A stretch of DNA of 63,220 nucleotides from Robiginitomaculum sp. (lineage in GTDB: Bacteria > Pseudomonadota > Alphaproteobacteria > Caulobacterales > Maricaulaceae): positions 1 through 63,220 of the forward strand of contig JALZUP010000001.1 of assembly GCA_023301505.1 (NCBI GenBank). The letters are read 5' to 3'. The notes under the pieces were generated by a model, which was not told the DNA's origin, did not search any database, and saw nothing but the letters and a program-made list of their open reading frames with translations. The first letter of the stretch is position 1; each line of letters opens with the position of its first letter. Positions 45,183 through 54,001 of this stretch are shown here, piece by piece. The position numbers and the translations under genes were made by a program.

Positions 45183-47792
45183 TTAGGCGGTTTTCTTTTT
45201 CGCAGCAGGTTTTTTCTTGGCTGGGGCTTTTTTCTTAGCCGCAGGTTTTTTCTTAGCTGTTGCTTTTTTCTTCTTAGCTGCAGGTTTTTTCTTGCCAGAT
45301 TTAGCTTCTTTTTCTGCGATATATTCTAGCGCCATATCTATATTTATATCATCGGGTTTGACATCATTTGGAATGGTGGCATTGACCTTTTGATATTTAA
45401 TGTAAGGGCCATAGCGGCCATCGCGAATTTGCACAGGCTCGCCTGTCGTCGGATGATCGCCCAAGTCTTTTAGTACAGTTCCGCCGCGTGTGCGTCCCTT
45501 GGCTTTTTTCTCAGCAATTAAGGTCACAGCGCGGTTCAGACCGACTTGGAAGACCTCGTCAATATTTTCCATATTGGCGTAAGTTCCGCGATGCTTCACA
45601 TAAGGGCCGTAACGTCCCAGCGCCGCCGTGATCATTTCTTGATCTTCGGGATGCGGGCCAATCTCGCGCGGTAGGGAGAGCAGTTTCACGCCGCGCTCCA
45701 TATCAATGCTATCATAAGGCCATTCTTTGGGAAGGCCTGTGCGTTTTGGCTTGGTTTTTTCTTCCGCTTCAGGATCGGACATTTCGACATAAGGGCCAAA
45801 GCGTCCAGTTTTGAGCAGCATTTCCCAGCCTGTATCAGGGTGCAGACCGAGCATTTTGTCATCTTGCATTTCATTGGCTGCTTGGCCTTGGCCGAAGGGA
45901 CGCGTAAATTTGCAATCTGAATAATTAGAACAGCCGACAAATGAGCCATATTTGCCCAATTTCAAACTGAGCTGTCCATCGTCACAGCGCGGACATTTGC
46001 GCGGATCGCTGCCATCTTCTTTTTCTGGGAAGACGAGGTTTTTAAGCGCGTCATTCATCGCGTCTAAAACATGGGTGACACGTAATTCTTTGGTCTCGTC
46101 AATATGGCCCGCAAATTGCGTCCAAAAATCACGCAACAAGACTTTCCAGCTCAGATCACCTGCTGAGACTTTATCAAGGCGTTCTTCAAGGTCAGCCGTA
46201 TAGTCATATTGGACATAACGCGAAAAGAAATTCTCAAGAAAAGCGGTAACAAGGCGGCCTTTATCATCTGGCGTAAAACGGCGCTTATCAAGATTTACAT
46301 AGCCGCGATCCTGCAAAACTTTGAGGATTGAGGCATATGTAGATGGGCGGCCAATGCCTAGCTCTTCCATCTTTTTAACCAGTGACGCTTCGCTATAACG
46401 AGGCGGCGGCTGGGTGAAATGCTGATCTGCGCTGATGTTTTTGGCGCTAAGGCTATCGCCTGCGGATACGGGCGGCATAACCGCGTCGCTTTCTTTTTCA
46501 TCGCTGGCGGGTTTGCTCTCTTCATATAAAGATAAAAAGCCATCAAAGCGAACGACAGTTCCTGACGCGCGCAAGCCCACACTCTTATCATTCGCGCCAA
46601 TTTCAATCGTCGTGCGCTCAAGCTTGGCGCTAGACATTTGGCTGGCCATGGCCCGTTTCCAAACCAGCGCATATAGCTTACCCAAATCGGCGGGCAAGTT
46701 TAAGCTCTCTGGCGTGCGGGCAAAGCTAGTCGGGCGAATGGCTTCATGGGCCTCTTGCGCATTTTTGGCTTTGCTGGTGTAAACACGTGGTTTTTCGGGC
46801 AGATAATCTTTGCCATAATTGCCATTAATGACATCGCGGCATTCATCTATGGCTTCGGCCACCATAGAGACGCCATCCGTTCGCATATAAGTAATCAGGC
46901 CTGTTGTCTCGCCGCCAATATCAATGCCTTCATATAGTTTTTGTGCCGTTTGCATTGTACGGGTCGCGCTAAAGCCTAGGCGGCGCGAGGCGTCTTGCTG
47001 TATGGTTGATGTGGTGAAAGGCGCAGGCGGGTTACGCGAGAGCGGCTTAGCTTCAACAGAGGTGACGGAGAGCGACGCCTTTTCAACGGCGGCTTTGGCA
47101 GCCAGCGCGCTGGCTTCATTATTTAATGAGAATTTATCAAGCTTTTCGCCGCCCAATGTTGTCAATTTGGCTTTAACATTGCCCTTAGCCGTGTTCATCA
47201 TACCGTCTACGGTCCAGAACTCTTTCGGATCAAAGGCTTCTATCTCTGTTTCGCGCTCACAAATGAGGCGCAGAGCCACAGATTGCACACGTCCTGCCGA
47301 ACGCGCGCCCGGCAATTTGCGCCACAAAACAGGGGAGAGGTTAAACCCAACCAGATAATCAAGTGCGCGGCGGGCCAAATAGGCTTCGACCAATTCCATG
47401 TCCAGCTCACGCGGATTGGCAATGGCGTCTGTGACGGATTTTTTGGTGATGGCGTTAAAGACAACCCGTTCTATTTCTTTATCTTTTAGGGCCTTTTTCT
47501 TAGCTAATACTTCGAGTAAATGCCAGCTAATGGCTTCACCTTCGCGGTCCGGATCGGTCGCGAGAATAAGTTTGTCAGATTTTTTTAGCGCCTCGACAAT
47601 GTCTTTAATGCGGCCAGAGGATTTGCGGTCCACGCTCCATTTCATCGCAAAATCTTCCTCTGGATCAACGGAGCCATTTTTGGAAGGAAGGTCGCGCACA
47701 TGGCCAAAACTGGCCAGAACCTTATAATTTTTACCCAAATATTTTTCGATGGTTTTGGCTTTCGCCGGCGATTCAACAATCACAAGGTTCAT
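45183..47792 (-). CDS. topA: DNA topoisomerase I
   Basis: 869 aa. TOPRIM at the start (MNLVIVESPAKAKTIEKYLG, then LATDPDREGEAISWHL with the metal-binding DPD), catalytic Tyr in TGLITYMRTDG (about residue 305), a C-terminal zinc finger (CPRCDDG then CSNYSDC) and a last segment of alternating AKKK/AKKP repeats (about residues 830-869). It relaxes negative supercoils. It is followed by rnr after three bases. A 19-base inverted repeat lies 32 bases before the start. Confidence 0.96.
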   Translation of the reverse strand: MNLVIVESPAKAKTIEKYLGKNYKVLASFGHVRDLPSKNGSVDPEEDFAMKWSVDRKSSGRIKDIVEALKKSDKLILATDPDREGEAISWHLLEVLAKKKALKDKEIERVVFNAITKKSVTDAIANPRELDMELVEAYLARRALDYLVGFNLSPVLWRKLPGARSAGRVQSVALRLICERETEIEAFDPKEFWTVDGMMNTAKGNVKAKLTTLGGEKLDKFSLNNEASALAAKAAVEKASLSVTSVEAKPLSRNPPAPFTTSTIQQDASRRLGFSATRTMQTAQKLYEGIDIGGETTGLITYMRTDGVSMVAEAIDECRDVINGNYGKDYLPEKPRVYTSKAKNAQEAHEAIRPTSFARTPESLNLPADLGKLYALVWKRAMASQMSSAKLERTTIEIGANDKSVGLRASGTVVRFDGFLSLYEESKPASDEKESDAVMPPVSAGDSLSAKNISADQHFTQPPPRYSEASLVKKMEELGIGRPSTYASILKVLQDRGYVNLDKRRFTPDDKGRLVTAFLENFFSRYVQYDYTADLEERLDKVSAGDLSWKVLLRDFWTQFAGHIDETKELRVTHVLDAMNDALKNLVFPEKEDGSDPRKCPRCDDGQLSLKLGKYGSFVGCSNYSDCKFTRPFGQGQAANEMQDDKMLGLHPDTGWEMLLKTGRFGPYVEMSDPEAEEKTKPKRTGLPKEWPYDSIDMERGVKLLSLPREIGPHPEDQEMITAALGRYGPYVKHRGTYANMENIDEVFQVGLNRAVTLIAEKKAKGRTRGGTVLKDLGDHPTTGEPVQIRDGRYGPYIKYQKVNATIPNDVKPDDINIDMALEYIAEKEAKSGKKKPAAKKKKATAKKKPAAKKKAPAKKKPAAKKKTA

Positions 47793-47824
47793 TTTAATCT
47801 CAGTTTTCTACGCTATATGTCTTA

Positions 47825-47843
47825 AATCTCACGCGGTGAGATT
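47825..47843. promoter_or_regulatory. Perfect 8-bp inverted repeat in front of topA
   Basis: AATCTCAC, GCG, GTGAGATT. It lies 32 bases upstream of the topA start, in the 265-base divergent region toward the 85-aa ORF. A 3-base loop gives a stable RNA hairpin or a compact operator. A second, imperfect repeat (CACTTGATT ... AATTAAGTG) lies at about 47979-48003. No regulator is assigned. Confidence 0.5.
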
Positions 47844-48057
47844 CGCGATCCAGCGGCTTCAAAATCGAGCGGAACGTGGCCGAGTGTCAATTGAAAGTCA
47901 ACCGCGCGCTGTATGTGAATAGAGCTTGTATATAAGAAATTCTCGAAACACCCCTTCAAACTATCGCTAAAGTTGCATGCACTTGATTTATATTCAATTA
48001 AGTGTATTTATGAAATGTGCAATTTATCAGTTAGATATATAAGTTAAGGGCGATTTT

Positions 48058-48315
48058 ATGAATAGATCAAATGAGACGAGCGGCGTAGCACATGCGGCCG
48101 ACATAGCGGTGGCAAGCGCAGCGGTGAATAAGCATGTTGATGACTACATAAAACAAATGCTGGCAGAATTATCTAATATGGCGCGCGATAATGGCCTCGC
48201 CGAGAGTGCGCGTTTTATCGACGCCGCTTTACTCATCATTTTGAATCAAAATTTAGAGCCATTAGCGACTGAGGCGGTTAAAGCAGATGAAACGGTGGAT
48301 TCTTTTCTTAGCTAA
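48058..48315 (+). CDS. Small hypothetical protein
   Basis: 85 aa, helical, acidic, with no signal peptide or Cys. Two helices seem likely (NKHVDDYIKQMLAELSNMARD and ARFIDAALLIILNQNL). AAGGGC precedes the ATG. I do not recognise it. It is convergent with dprA, 7 bases apart, and has its own upstream region shared with topA. Codon use is like that of its neighbours, so I take it as real. Confidence 0.65.
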   Translation: MNRSNETSGVAHAADIAVASAAVNKHVDDYIKQMLAELSNMARDNGLAESARFIDAALLIILNQNLEPLATEAVKADETVDSFLS

Positions 48316-48322
48316 GCTGGCG

Positions 48323-49438
48323 TTAAAGCGCTAAGCTGGTGCGCCCATCGCCTTCGACTAAAATATCTCCTGATAATTCTAGTTCTAATAAAGCGGCACT
48401 GGCGACAGCTATCGGTACGGCGGATTGACGGATGATCTCATCTCGCGGCGTGGCTGTTGGGGATAAAAGGCTGAGGAGTTTTTGCTTGGCTGTCTCTATG
48501 TCTTTTTGTGCCGCTATCCAGTCAAAAGCAGGCTGGTTATAGCCTTGGCCCGGTTCACTCATCCTATCAGGCGGGGATAGGCTGGGCAGGCTTTCAAGAA
48601 TATCGATCACATCATTGGAGCCTTCAATCAACGCCGCGCCTTGGCGGATAAGGCGGTTGCAGCCCTTTGTGCGCGGATCAAGCGGGGAGCCGGGCGCGGC
48701 CATAACTTCGCGGCCTTGCTCGGCGGCATATCGCGCCGTGATGAGTGTGCCAGAGCGCTCCGCCGCCTCTATGACGACAACGCCTTGGCACAGCCCAGAA
48801 ATGATGCGGTTACGGCGAGGAAAGTCGCGCGCGGTTGCACGGTAGCCAATAGGGCTTTCGGAAATAATATTTCCATGCTCCAAGATGCGATTATAAAGCC
48901 CGCTATTCTCGCGCGGATAAATATGGTCAATCCCGCCGCCCAGAACGGCGGCTGTTCCTGTTTCAACAGTCCCATTATGCGCGCTAGTATCAATGCCGCG
49001 CGCTAAGCCTGAAATAATAACATAGCCAGCTTGTCCCAATTCTGCGCTGATTTGCCGAGCAAAGCGTAGGCCAATTGCGGAGGCATTGCGCGAGCCAATA
49101 ATAGCGACGCAAGGGCGGTGCAGACGCGCAGGGTCACCCGTAAGAGTGATAATAGGCGGAGGCGGAGTCAGCGCGGCTAGGGCAGGCGGGTAGTCTGGCT
49201 CACAACAGGCAATGATGCGCGCGCCAAATTGCTCTGTGCGCTCCATTTCTTCTTCAACGAGATGGACATCAGGGATAGAGAGCTTAGAGCTTTTTGATAT
49301 TTGAGGCAGGGCCGCAAGCGCCGCAGCGGCGTCACCGTCAAAGCGTTTCATGAGGCCATTAAAGGCAACAGGGCCGACCGTAGAGCTGCGCGCCAACCTT
49401 ATCCAATCGCGCCTTTTGTCAAAAGAAAGCTCAGCCAT
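48323..49438 (-). CDS. dprA: DNA processing protein DprA
   Basis: 371 aa from ATG 49438; the ORF track begins 47 codons earlier inside plsY, and those residues look non-coding. The Rossmann-like DprA core is VAIIGSRNASAIGLRFARQIS, YVIISGLARGIDTSAHNG, AVLGGGIDHIYP and FPRRNRIISGLCQGVVVIEAAERSGTL. A C-terminal winged helix follows. It loads RecA on incoming single-stranded DNA in transformation. The start overlaps the plsY end by 8 bases. Confidence 0.94.
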   Translation of the reverse strand: MAELSFDKRRDWIRLARSSTVGPVAFNGLMKRFDGDAAAALAALPQISKSSKLSIPDVHLVEEEMERTEQFGARIIACCEPDYPPALAALTPPPPIITLTGDPARLHRPCVAIIGSRNASAIGLRFARQISAELGQAGYVIISGLARGIDTSAHNGTVETGTAAVLGGGIDHIYPRENSGLYNRILEHGNIISESPIGYRATARDFPRRNRIISGLCQGVVVIEAAERSGTLITARYAAEQGREVMAAPGSPLDPRTKGCNRLIRQGAALIEGSNDVIDILESLPSLSPPDRMSEPGQGYNQPAFDWIAAQKDIETAKQKLLSLLSPTATPRDEIIRQSAVPIAVASAALLELELSGDILVEGDGRTSLAL

Positions 49439-50042
49439 CTTTAGTTTTTTTCTTATCGCCGATTTTGCTCTCAGTACCCGACAAGATGCGCCCAATATTT
49501 TCGCGGTGCCGTATGAATATAACAATGGCGAGTATGGCGGCCATAATTGCGACGGCTGGCTTGCCAAGCATAAGGGCAATGAGCGGGGCGCCTATGGCCG
49601 TTATCAAAGCGGAGAGCGAAGAGATGCGCGTGGCAAAGGCACTGAGCAGCCAAATTAGCAGAGCTATTAGGCCAACGGGCCACGCCGTTGCTAGCAAGAC
49701 GCCGAAAAAAGTCGCAACGCCCTTACCGCCTTTAAATTTAAGCCAAAAGGGAAAGCAGTGCCCAATCAGCGCCGCTGCGCCAGCAATTAAATTGGCATGG
49801 CCGTCAGGCCAAATATAGCCAGCAATTAGCGCCGCTATTCCCGCCTTGCCTGCATCTAATATAAGGGTAGCTAAAGCGAGGTCTTTGCGCCCTGTGCGCA
49901 AGACATTGGTTGCGCCAATATTGCCAGATCCAATAGTGCGTATATCGCCTTGCCCTGCTGCCTTAGCGAGTAAAAGCCCGAAGGGCGTAGAGCCGAGCGC
50001 ATAGCCAAAAATAAGGGCGATAATATCAGGTATAAAACTCAT
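49431..50042 (-). CDS. plsY: Glycerol-3-phosphate acyltransferase PlsY
   Basis: 203 aa with about five membrane spans. The three family motifs are present: GSGNIGATNVLRTG near residue 40, KFKGGKGVATFFGV near residue 105, and the C-terminal region with RHRENIGRIL. It transfers acyl groups from acyl-phosphate to glycerol-3-phosphate, the first step in phospholipid synthesis. It is followed by dprA with overlapping ends. Its own promoter must lie in the 174 bases between it and the small secreted gene. Confidence 0.95.
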   Translation of the reverse strand: MSFIPDIIALIFGYALGSTPFGLLLAKAAGQGDIRTIGSGNIGATNVLRTGRKDLALATLILDAGKAGIAALIAGYIWPDGHANLIAGAAALIGHCFPFWLKFKGGKGVATFFGVLLATAWPVGLIALLIWLLSAFATRISSLSALITAIGAPLIALMLGKPAVAIMAAILAIVIFIRHRENIGRILSGTESKIGDKKKTKDG

Positions 50043-50110
50043 ATCTTATAAATGAGCCATGCTTGGCGCGGAGTCAAAGGGATTACGGATAGGCTGAGCC
50101 ATCATAGACC

Positions 50111-50138
50111 AAAAAAAATGCCGCTTCAAAGAAGCGGC
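50111..50138 (-). terminator. Rho-independent terminator of the small secreted-protein gene
   Basis: Minus strand: GCCGCTTC, 3-base loop, GAAGCGGC, then A and eight T. It lies 79 bases past the stop of the 126-aa gene and before plsY, so the two are separate units. Confidence 0.85.
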
Positions 50139-50216
50139 GAGTTTAAGAGAAGTAGGAAGTAATAAGAAATAAAAGGAATTATGGGGAGGTGAGGCGTTTA
50201 AAGATTTAAGGACGCC

Positions 50217-50597
50217 TTAGTTTTTGTAGTAATTAGGTATGTTGCCGCCTGCGCTTAGCTGTGTAGGTTTAGGCCCATATATCGTCATGTCGTCATTAGA
50301 TGTATGCGGAACGATGACCATATGGCCTCTATTAACAATGCGCGTTGATGTGTTTGGCCGCGTAGCACTGTCTATGACAACGCGGCGGCGCGTGATTTCA
50401 CCCGTTTTAGGCGCCGCGTCTTTGGCTTGCTGCGCCTTATCGGCGTGTTGGGTGGCTTGAACAGTGTCACTAAGATTTACAGCTTGTGCGCTGCTTTTTA
50501 CGCTGCTTGCACGTGTATTGACTTCATTGGCATGGGCCGTGCCGCATAGGGTAAGTGCAAGGCTAGCTATGGCTAAAATTTTAAAAGTCTTGTTCAT
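50217..50597 (-). CDS. Small secreted protein of unknown function
   Basis: 126 aa with a signal peptide (MNKTFKILAIASLALTLCGTAHA). The mature part is Thr/Asn/Ala-rich with no Cys, and carries TRRRVVIDSATRPN in the centre and GNIPNYYKN at the end. No family is recognised. It stands alone, with a terminator after it and 177 AT-rich bases before it. Confidence 0.6.
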   Translation of the reverse strand: MNKTFKILAIASLALTLCGTAHANEVNTRASSVKSSAQAVNLSDTVQATQHADKAQQAKDAAPKTGEITRRRVVIDSATRPNTSTRIVNRGHMVIVPHTSNDDMTIYGPKPTQLSAGGNIPNYYKN

Positions 50598-50774
50598 TGT
50601 TCATCTCACCTATTATGAGGTTTTGGTGCCGTATGATTGGCGTTAAAACCTTATGTCTGTTTGATGATTTCAACTTACATGAACAAAGCTGACCCTAAGC
50701 TGAACTTTTTTGAAGGCCGCGTTAACCATAAATTTTTTATAGTGGGACTAGCCGTTTACGGCCTAACCCGCGCA

Positions 50775-51560
50775 CTAACCCGCGTCAGTACGCACATACC
50801 ATTGCTGATAGGCGGCATTTTCAGCGCTACAGGCTTGCATTGTGAGCGTTCTAATCTGATGCGGGGAGGTGCCATTGCGTCCAAACACACTCTCCACTCC
50901 CGCTGTCATGCATAGGCTTGTGTCGCCAGACGGGCGGATATGGCCCTCTGCGTCAATGTCAAATTTTTGCGCGGGGCTGCCATCACATGTTGTTAATGCC
51001 AGCTTGTCGCCCGCTTTAGGGTTTGCAGCGACGGCGCAAACATCAAAAGCTGAAATCTTGATGATACCATCGGCAAATAGAGCTGGATCAGCCGCCTGAT
51101 CAGGGCCAAGTTCGTTGCTATAACTATAGCATGTATGGGCTTGTAGCCCATTGGCGGGATCAATATTTTGCCCGCCGCCTATAATATCAAAGCAATAACC
51201 GCTTAAATCTCCGTCGAGCCTGTCTTTTAAAGCCACTTCAACGGAGCCTGCTGGTACAGCAGGTCTAGACGATGCTGCGGCGCTCGCTTCGGCTCCGCCC
51301 ATTCCACCAGCCATGTCACCGCCCATGCCCGCTGCCATGTCACCGCCCATTCCAGCGCCCATGTCGCCTCCCATGTCGCCTCCCATGTCGCCTCCCATTC
51401 CAGCGCCCATATCACCGCCCATAGTGTTAGGGGCGCTCATGGCTTGCGCGACTTGCGAGGTTGAACTTGAAGTGTCATTGCCGCCTTGGCTGCACGCACT
51501 TAATCCCAAGATACCAGCTACCGCCGCGCTGCCAATAAGCATAGATTTAAACATGGTCAT
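50775..51560 (-). CDS. Lipoprotein with Met-Gly-Asp repeats and ricin-B-lectin-like domain
   Basis: 261 aa. The signal ends LGLSAC (Cys about residue 23). Residues about 45-95 are a repeat of MGGDMGAG-type units. The C-terminal ~150 residues have a beta-trefoil feel: SGYCFDIIGG, AHTCYSY, FDVCAVAANPKAGDKLALTTC, AQKFDIDAEGHIRP and TLQACSAEN, with paired Cys and QxF-like strands typical of ricin B-type (RICIN) modules. It would sit in the periplasm and may bind sugar. GGAGAG precedes the ATG. It lies in the otherwise conserved pyrC-plsY space. Confidence 0.65.
   Translation of the reverse strand: MTMFKSMLIGSAAVAGILGLSACSQGGNDTSSSTSQVAQAMSAPNTMGGDMGAGMGGDMGGDMGGDMGAGMGGDMAAGMGGDMAGGMGGAEASAAASSRPAVPAGSVEVALKDRLDGDLSGYCFDIIGGGQNIDPANGLQAHTCYSYSNELGPDQAADPALFADGIIKISAFDVCAVAANPKAGDKLALTTCDGSPAQKFDIDAEGHIRPSGDTSLCMTAGVESVFGRNGTSPHQIRTLTMQACSAENAAYQQWYVRTDAG
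51361..51396 (-). repeat. Three exact 12-base tandem repeats in the lipoprotein gene
   Basis: ATGTCGCCTCCC occurs three times in exact succession on the plus strand, encoding MGGD units on the minus strand. Less perfect copies extend the array to about 51300-51425. Copy number is likely to vary between strains. Confidence 0.9.
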
Positions 51561-51640
51561 AAGTCTCTCCTCCGAAATTTTCTTTCATTACCCTTAATGG
51601 GTATTGGGCCAATTGGATATAAGGCCAGATATAGCTAATT

Positions 51641-52930
51641 TTACGCTGAATAAACAATCTGTCCAGCTACGATTGTTGTAACGGCTTTGCCGATTAGTCG
51701 GCGTCCATCAAAGGGTGTGTTTTTGGACTTTGATAGAAGCTTACTTGCATCGCAAACCCACGGAATATTGGGGTCAATCAGTACAATATCGGCTGGCGCG
51801 CCTTGGCCGAGCCGTCCTGTTGGAAGCCCTAAAAGCGTGGCGGGATTAATCGTCAAACTGCCTAGAAAAGCCATAAGGTCAAGCTGTTCATCGCCCGCCA
51901 ATGTCAAGCCTGCTGCGAGTAAAGTCTCAAGCCCAACGGCGCCGGCTTCCGCTTCGGCAAAGGGGAGGCGTTTCTCTCCTGCGGGATGTGGGTCATGGGC
52001 AGAGACAATCACATCAATCGTGCCGTCATTGACGGCTGCCAAAAGCGCCCTGCGGTCACTCTCTTCGCGTAGGGGCGGGTCAAGCTTGGCAAAGGTGCGG
52101 TAATCGCCAATATCTAATTCATTCAGCGCCAAATGATTGATGCTGGCCGTGCAAGCAATTTCCAGATCACGGGATTTAGCCCTGCTAATCACGCCAAGCG
52201 CTTCGGCGGAAGAGACGAGATCAATCAATAAGCGCCCGCCCGTAAGTTCGGCAAGCGCAATATCGCGTTCAATCATGATGCGTTCCGCCATAGCGGGGGC
52301 GGCAGATAAGCCAAGGCGCGAGGAAAAATCGCTTTCATGCGCGCATGTGCCATCAGATAGGGCAGGGTCAATGGCGCGGTGAGCAATAAGAACATTGAAG
52401 GCGGAGCTATAGGAGAGCAAGCGGCGCATGATACGGCTATCGCCTATCGGGCGCTCGCCATTGCTAAAATAAACCGCGCCTGCTTTGTTTAAAAGGCCGA
52501 TTTCCGTCATGGATTGCCCGTCCAGATTATCCGTCAGAGCGCCCGCGCAATAGACCCGCACGGGGCTGCGTTCCGCGCCTCGGCGCATAATGTGATCCAG
52601 CAAGGCCACATTGTCGATAATGGGTTTGGTTTGCGGCATGACAACCATGGAGGTCACGCCGCCAGCGGCCGCCGCGCGTCCGGCTGATTCTAAGCTCTCT
52701 TTGCCTTCACGGCCCGGATCGCCTGTAATAACGCGCATGTCAATTAAGCCCGGCGCGCAGATTAATCCGTCTGCATCGATGATTTGCGCTGTATCTGGCG
52801 TGCCGTCATGGCCGAAAATATCTGCGCCCATAGCGGTAATTATGCCGTCTTCAATCAGAATGTCGCCCAGACCGTCATAGCTGGTTTCTGGATCCATCAG
52901 GCGGGCATTTATAATGGCTATCTGGCTCAT
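51641..52930 (-). CDS. pyrC: Dihydroorotase-like protein (PyrC homologue, apparently non-catalytic)
   Basis: 429 aa, amidohydrolase fold. The beginning ([20 protein letters not shown]) lacks the HxH zinc motif normally written DxHVHxR: here MRV. Later conserved parts are kept ([47 protein letters not shown]). Proteobacterial ATCases of class A often need such an inactive dihydroorotase for assembly, while another PyrC makes dihydroorotate. The start overlaps the pyrB end by four bases. If so, an active pyrC must be elsewhere in the genome. Confidence 0.88.
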   Translation of the reverse strand: MSQIAIINARLMDPETSYDGLGDILIEDGIITAMGADIFGHDGTPDTAQIIDADGLICAPGLIDMRVITGDPGREGKESLESAGRAAAAGGVTSMVVMPQTKPIIDNVALLDHIMRRGAERSPVRVYCAGALTDNLDGQSMTEIGLLNKAGAVYFSNGERPIGDSRIMRRLLSYSSAFNVLIAHRAIDPALSDGTCAHESDFSSRLGLSAAPAMAERIMIERDIALAELTGGRLLIDLVSSAEALGVISRAKSRDLEIACTASINHLALNELDIGDYRTFAKLDPPLREESDRRALLAAVNDGTIDVIVSAHDPHPAGEKRLPFAEAEAGAVGLETLLAAGLTLAGDEQLDLMAFLGSLTINPATLLGLPTGRLGQGAPADIVLIDPNIPWVCDASKLLSKSKNTPFDGRRLIGKAVTTIVAGQIVYSA

Positions 52931-53898
52931 AAGCTTGCCTCCCTGTTGTGATTGCGCTTGCGATCACGGGCCTCGGAGAGCAGGTGCAAGATAGCCATTC
53001 GCATGGCTACGCCCGCCTCAACTTGGCGGGTGATGAGGCTGAATTCGGGGTCATCGGCAACGCTAGAGCTTATTTCCACTCCGCGGTTCATGGGACCAGG
53101 ATGCATGACCAAAGCGCCAGAATTGGCTAGCTTTAATTTGGCGTGGTCTAGGCCGTAAAAATGGAAATATTCGCGCTTTGACGGAATGAACGCGCCTTGC
53201 ATGCGTTCCATTTGCAAACGTAGCATCATAACGACATCACATCCGGGCAAGCCATCTTCCATGCTGTGAAACACATCGGCGCCCCAGCGATCGGCATCGG
53301 CGGGGATAAGTGTTGGCGGGCCAATCAGGCGCACTTCACAGCCCAGCATATTAAGCAGTGCTACATTTGAGCGCGCGACGCGGCTATGTAATATATCGCC
53401 GCAAATGGCGACGCAAAGCCCGTCCGTGCTGCCCAGATGAGAGCGTAAGGTGAGCATATCAAGCAAAGCTTGCGTGGGATGTTCATGCGCCCCGTCGCCC
53501 GCATTAATCACGGCGCAATTGACCTTTTGCGAGAGCAAAGCCTGCGCGCCCGCCGCGCTATGGCGCACAACCAGCAAATCAGGGTGCATAGCGTTAAGAG
53601 TTGCTGCCGTATCAAGTAAAGTCTCGCCCTTGGCCACAGAACTATTCTCTACCGTCATATTGGTCACATCCGCGCCAAGGCGCTTAGCTGCAATTTCAAA
53701 TGAGTTTTGTGTTCGGGTGGATTTTTCAAAAAACAAATTCACCAAAGTCTTATTTGAGAGGACTTTTTTGTCGGGAATTGTGTTGTCGAGATAATGAGCG
53801 CCAAGGTCTAATAGAAGTTCGACATCAACTCGGTTTAAATCGCTTATGCCGAGTAAATGGGGACGTTCAAATCGGTAGCCGTCAAGTGAGTTGGCCAA
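52927..53898 (-). CDS. pyrB: Aspartate carbamoyltransferase catalytic subunit
   Basis: 323 aa. [23 protein letters not shown] is the carbamoyl-phosphate site (the usual STRTR has Gln at its last position here), followed by [34 protein letters not shown] and [13 protein letters not shown], which bind carbamoyl phosphate and aspartate. First step of pyrimidine synthesis. The start is a TTG with GGAGG five bases upstream. It precedes pyrC in one operon. A 10-bp hairpin stands 41 bases before the start. Confidence 0.94.
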   Translation of the reverse strand: MANSLDGYRFERPHLLGISDLNRVDVELLLDLGAHYLDNTIPDKKVLSNKTLVNLFFEKSTRTQNSFEIAAKRLGADVTNMTVENSSVAKGETLLDTAATLNAMHPDLLVVRHSAAGAQALLSQKVNCAVINAGDGAHEHPTQALLDMLTLRSHLGSTDGLCVAICGDILHSRVARSNVALLNMLGCEVRLIGPPTLIPADADRWGADVFHSMEDGLPGCDVVMMLRLQMERMQGAFIPSKREYFHFYGLDHAKLKLANSGALVMHPGPMNRGVEISSSVADDPEFSLITRQVEAGVAMRMAILHLLSEARDRKRNHNREASL

Positions 53899-53939
53899 TT
53901 ATGCCTCCGCTATTTTTGTGGTGTTTATAGGAGGGGGCG

Positions 53940-53968
53940 GGAGCGGTAAAGAGGAAAATTACCGCTCC
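53940..53968 (-). promoter_or_regulatory. Perfect 10-bp hairpin between the M16 gene and pyrB
   Basis: GGAGCGGTAA, 9-base loop, TTACCGCTCC. It lies 33 bases past the M16 stop and 41 bases before the pyrB start, both on the minus strand. It lacks a T-tract, so it is a poor intrinsic terminator. It may end the M16 transcript with Rho, or fold in the pyrB leader. Confidence 0.55.
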
Positions 53969-54001
53969 TTATAAATGATAGCTAAAATAATGGCGCGGTG
54001 A

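Noticed and set aside
49439-49579. N-terminal extension of DprA in the ORF track
   Set aside because: It is antisense-free but overlaps plsY out of frame; the DprA fold starts after the ATG at 49438.
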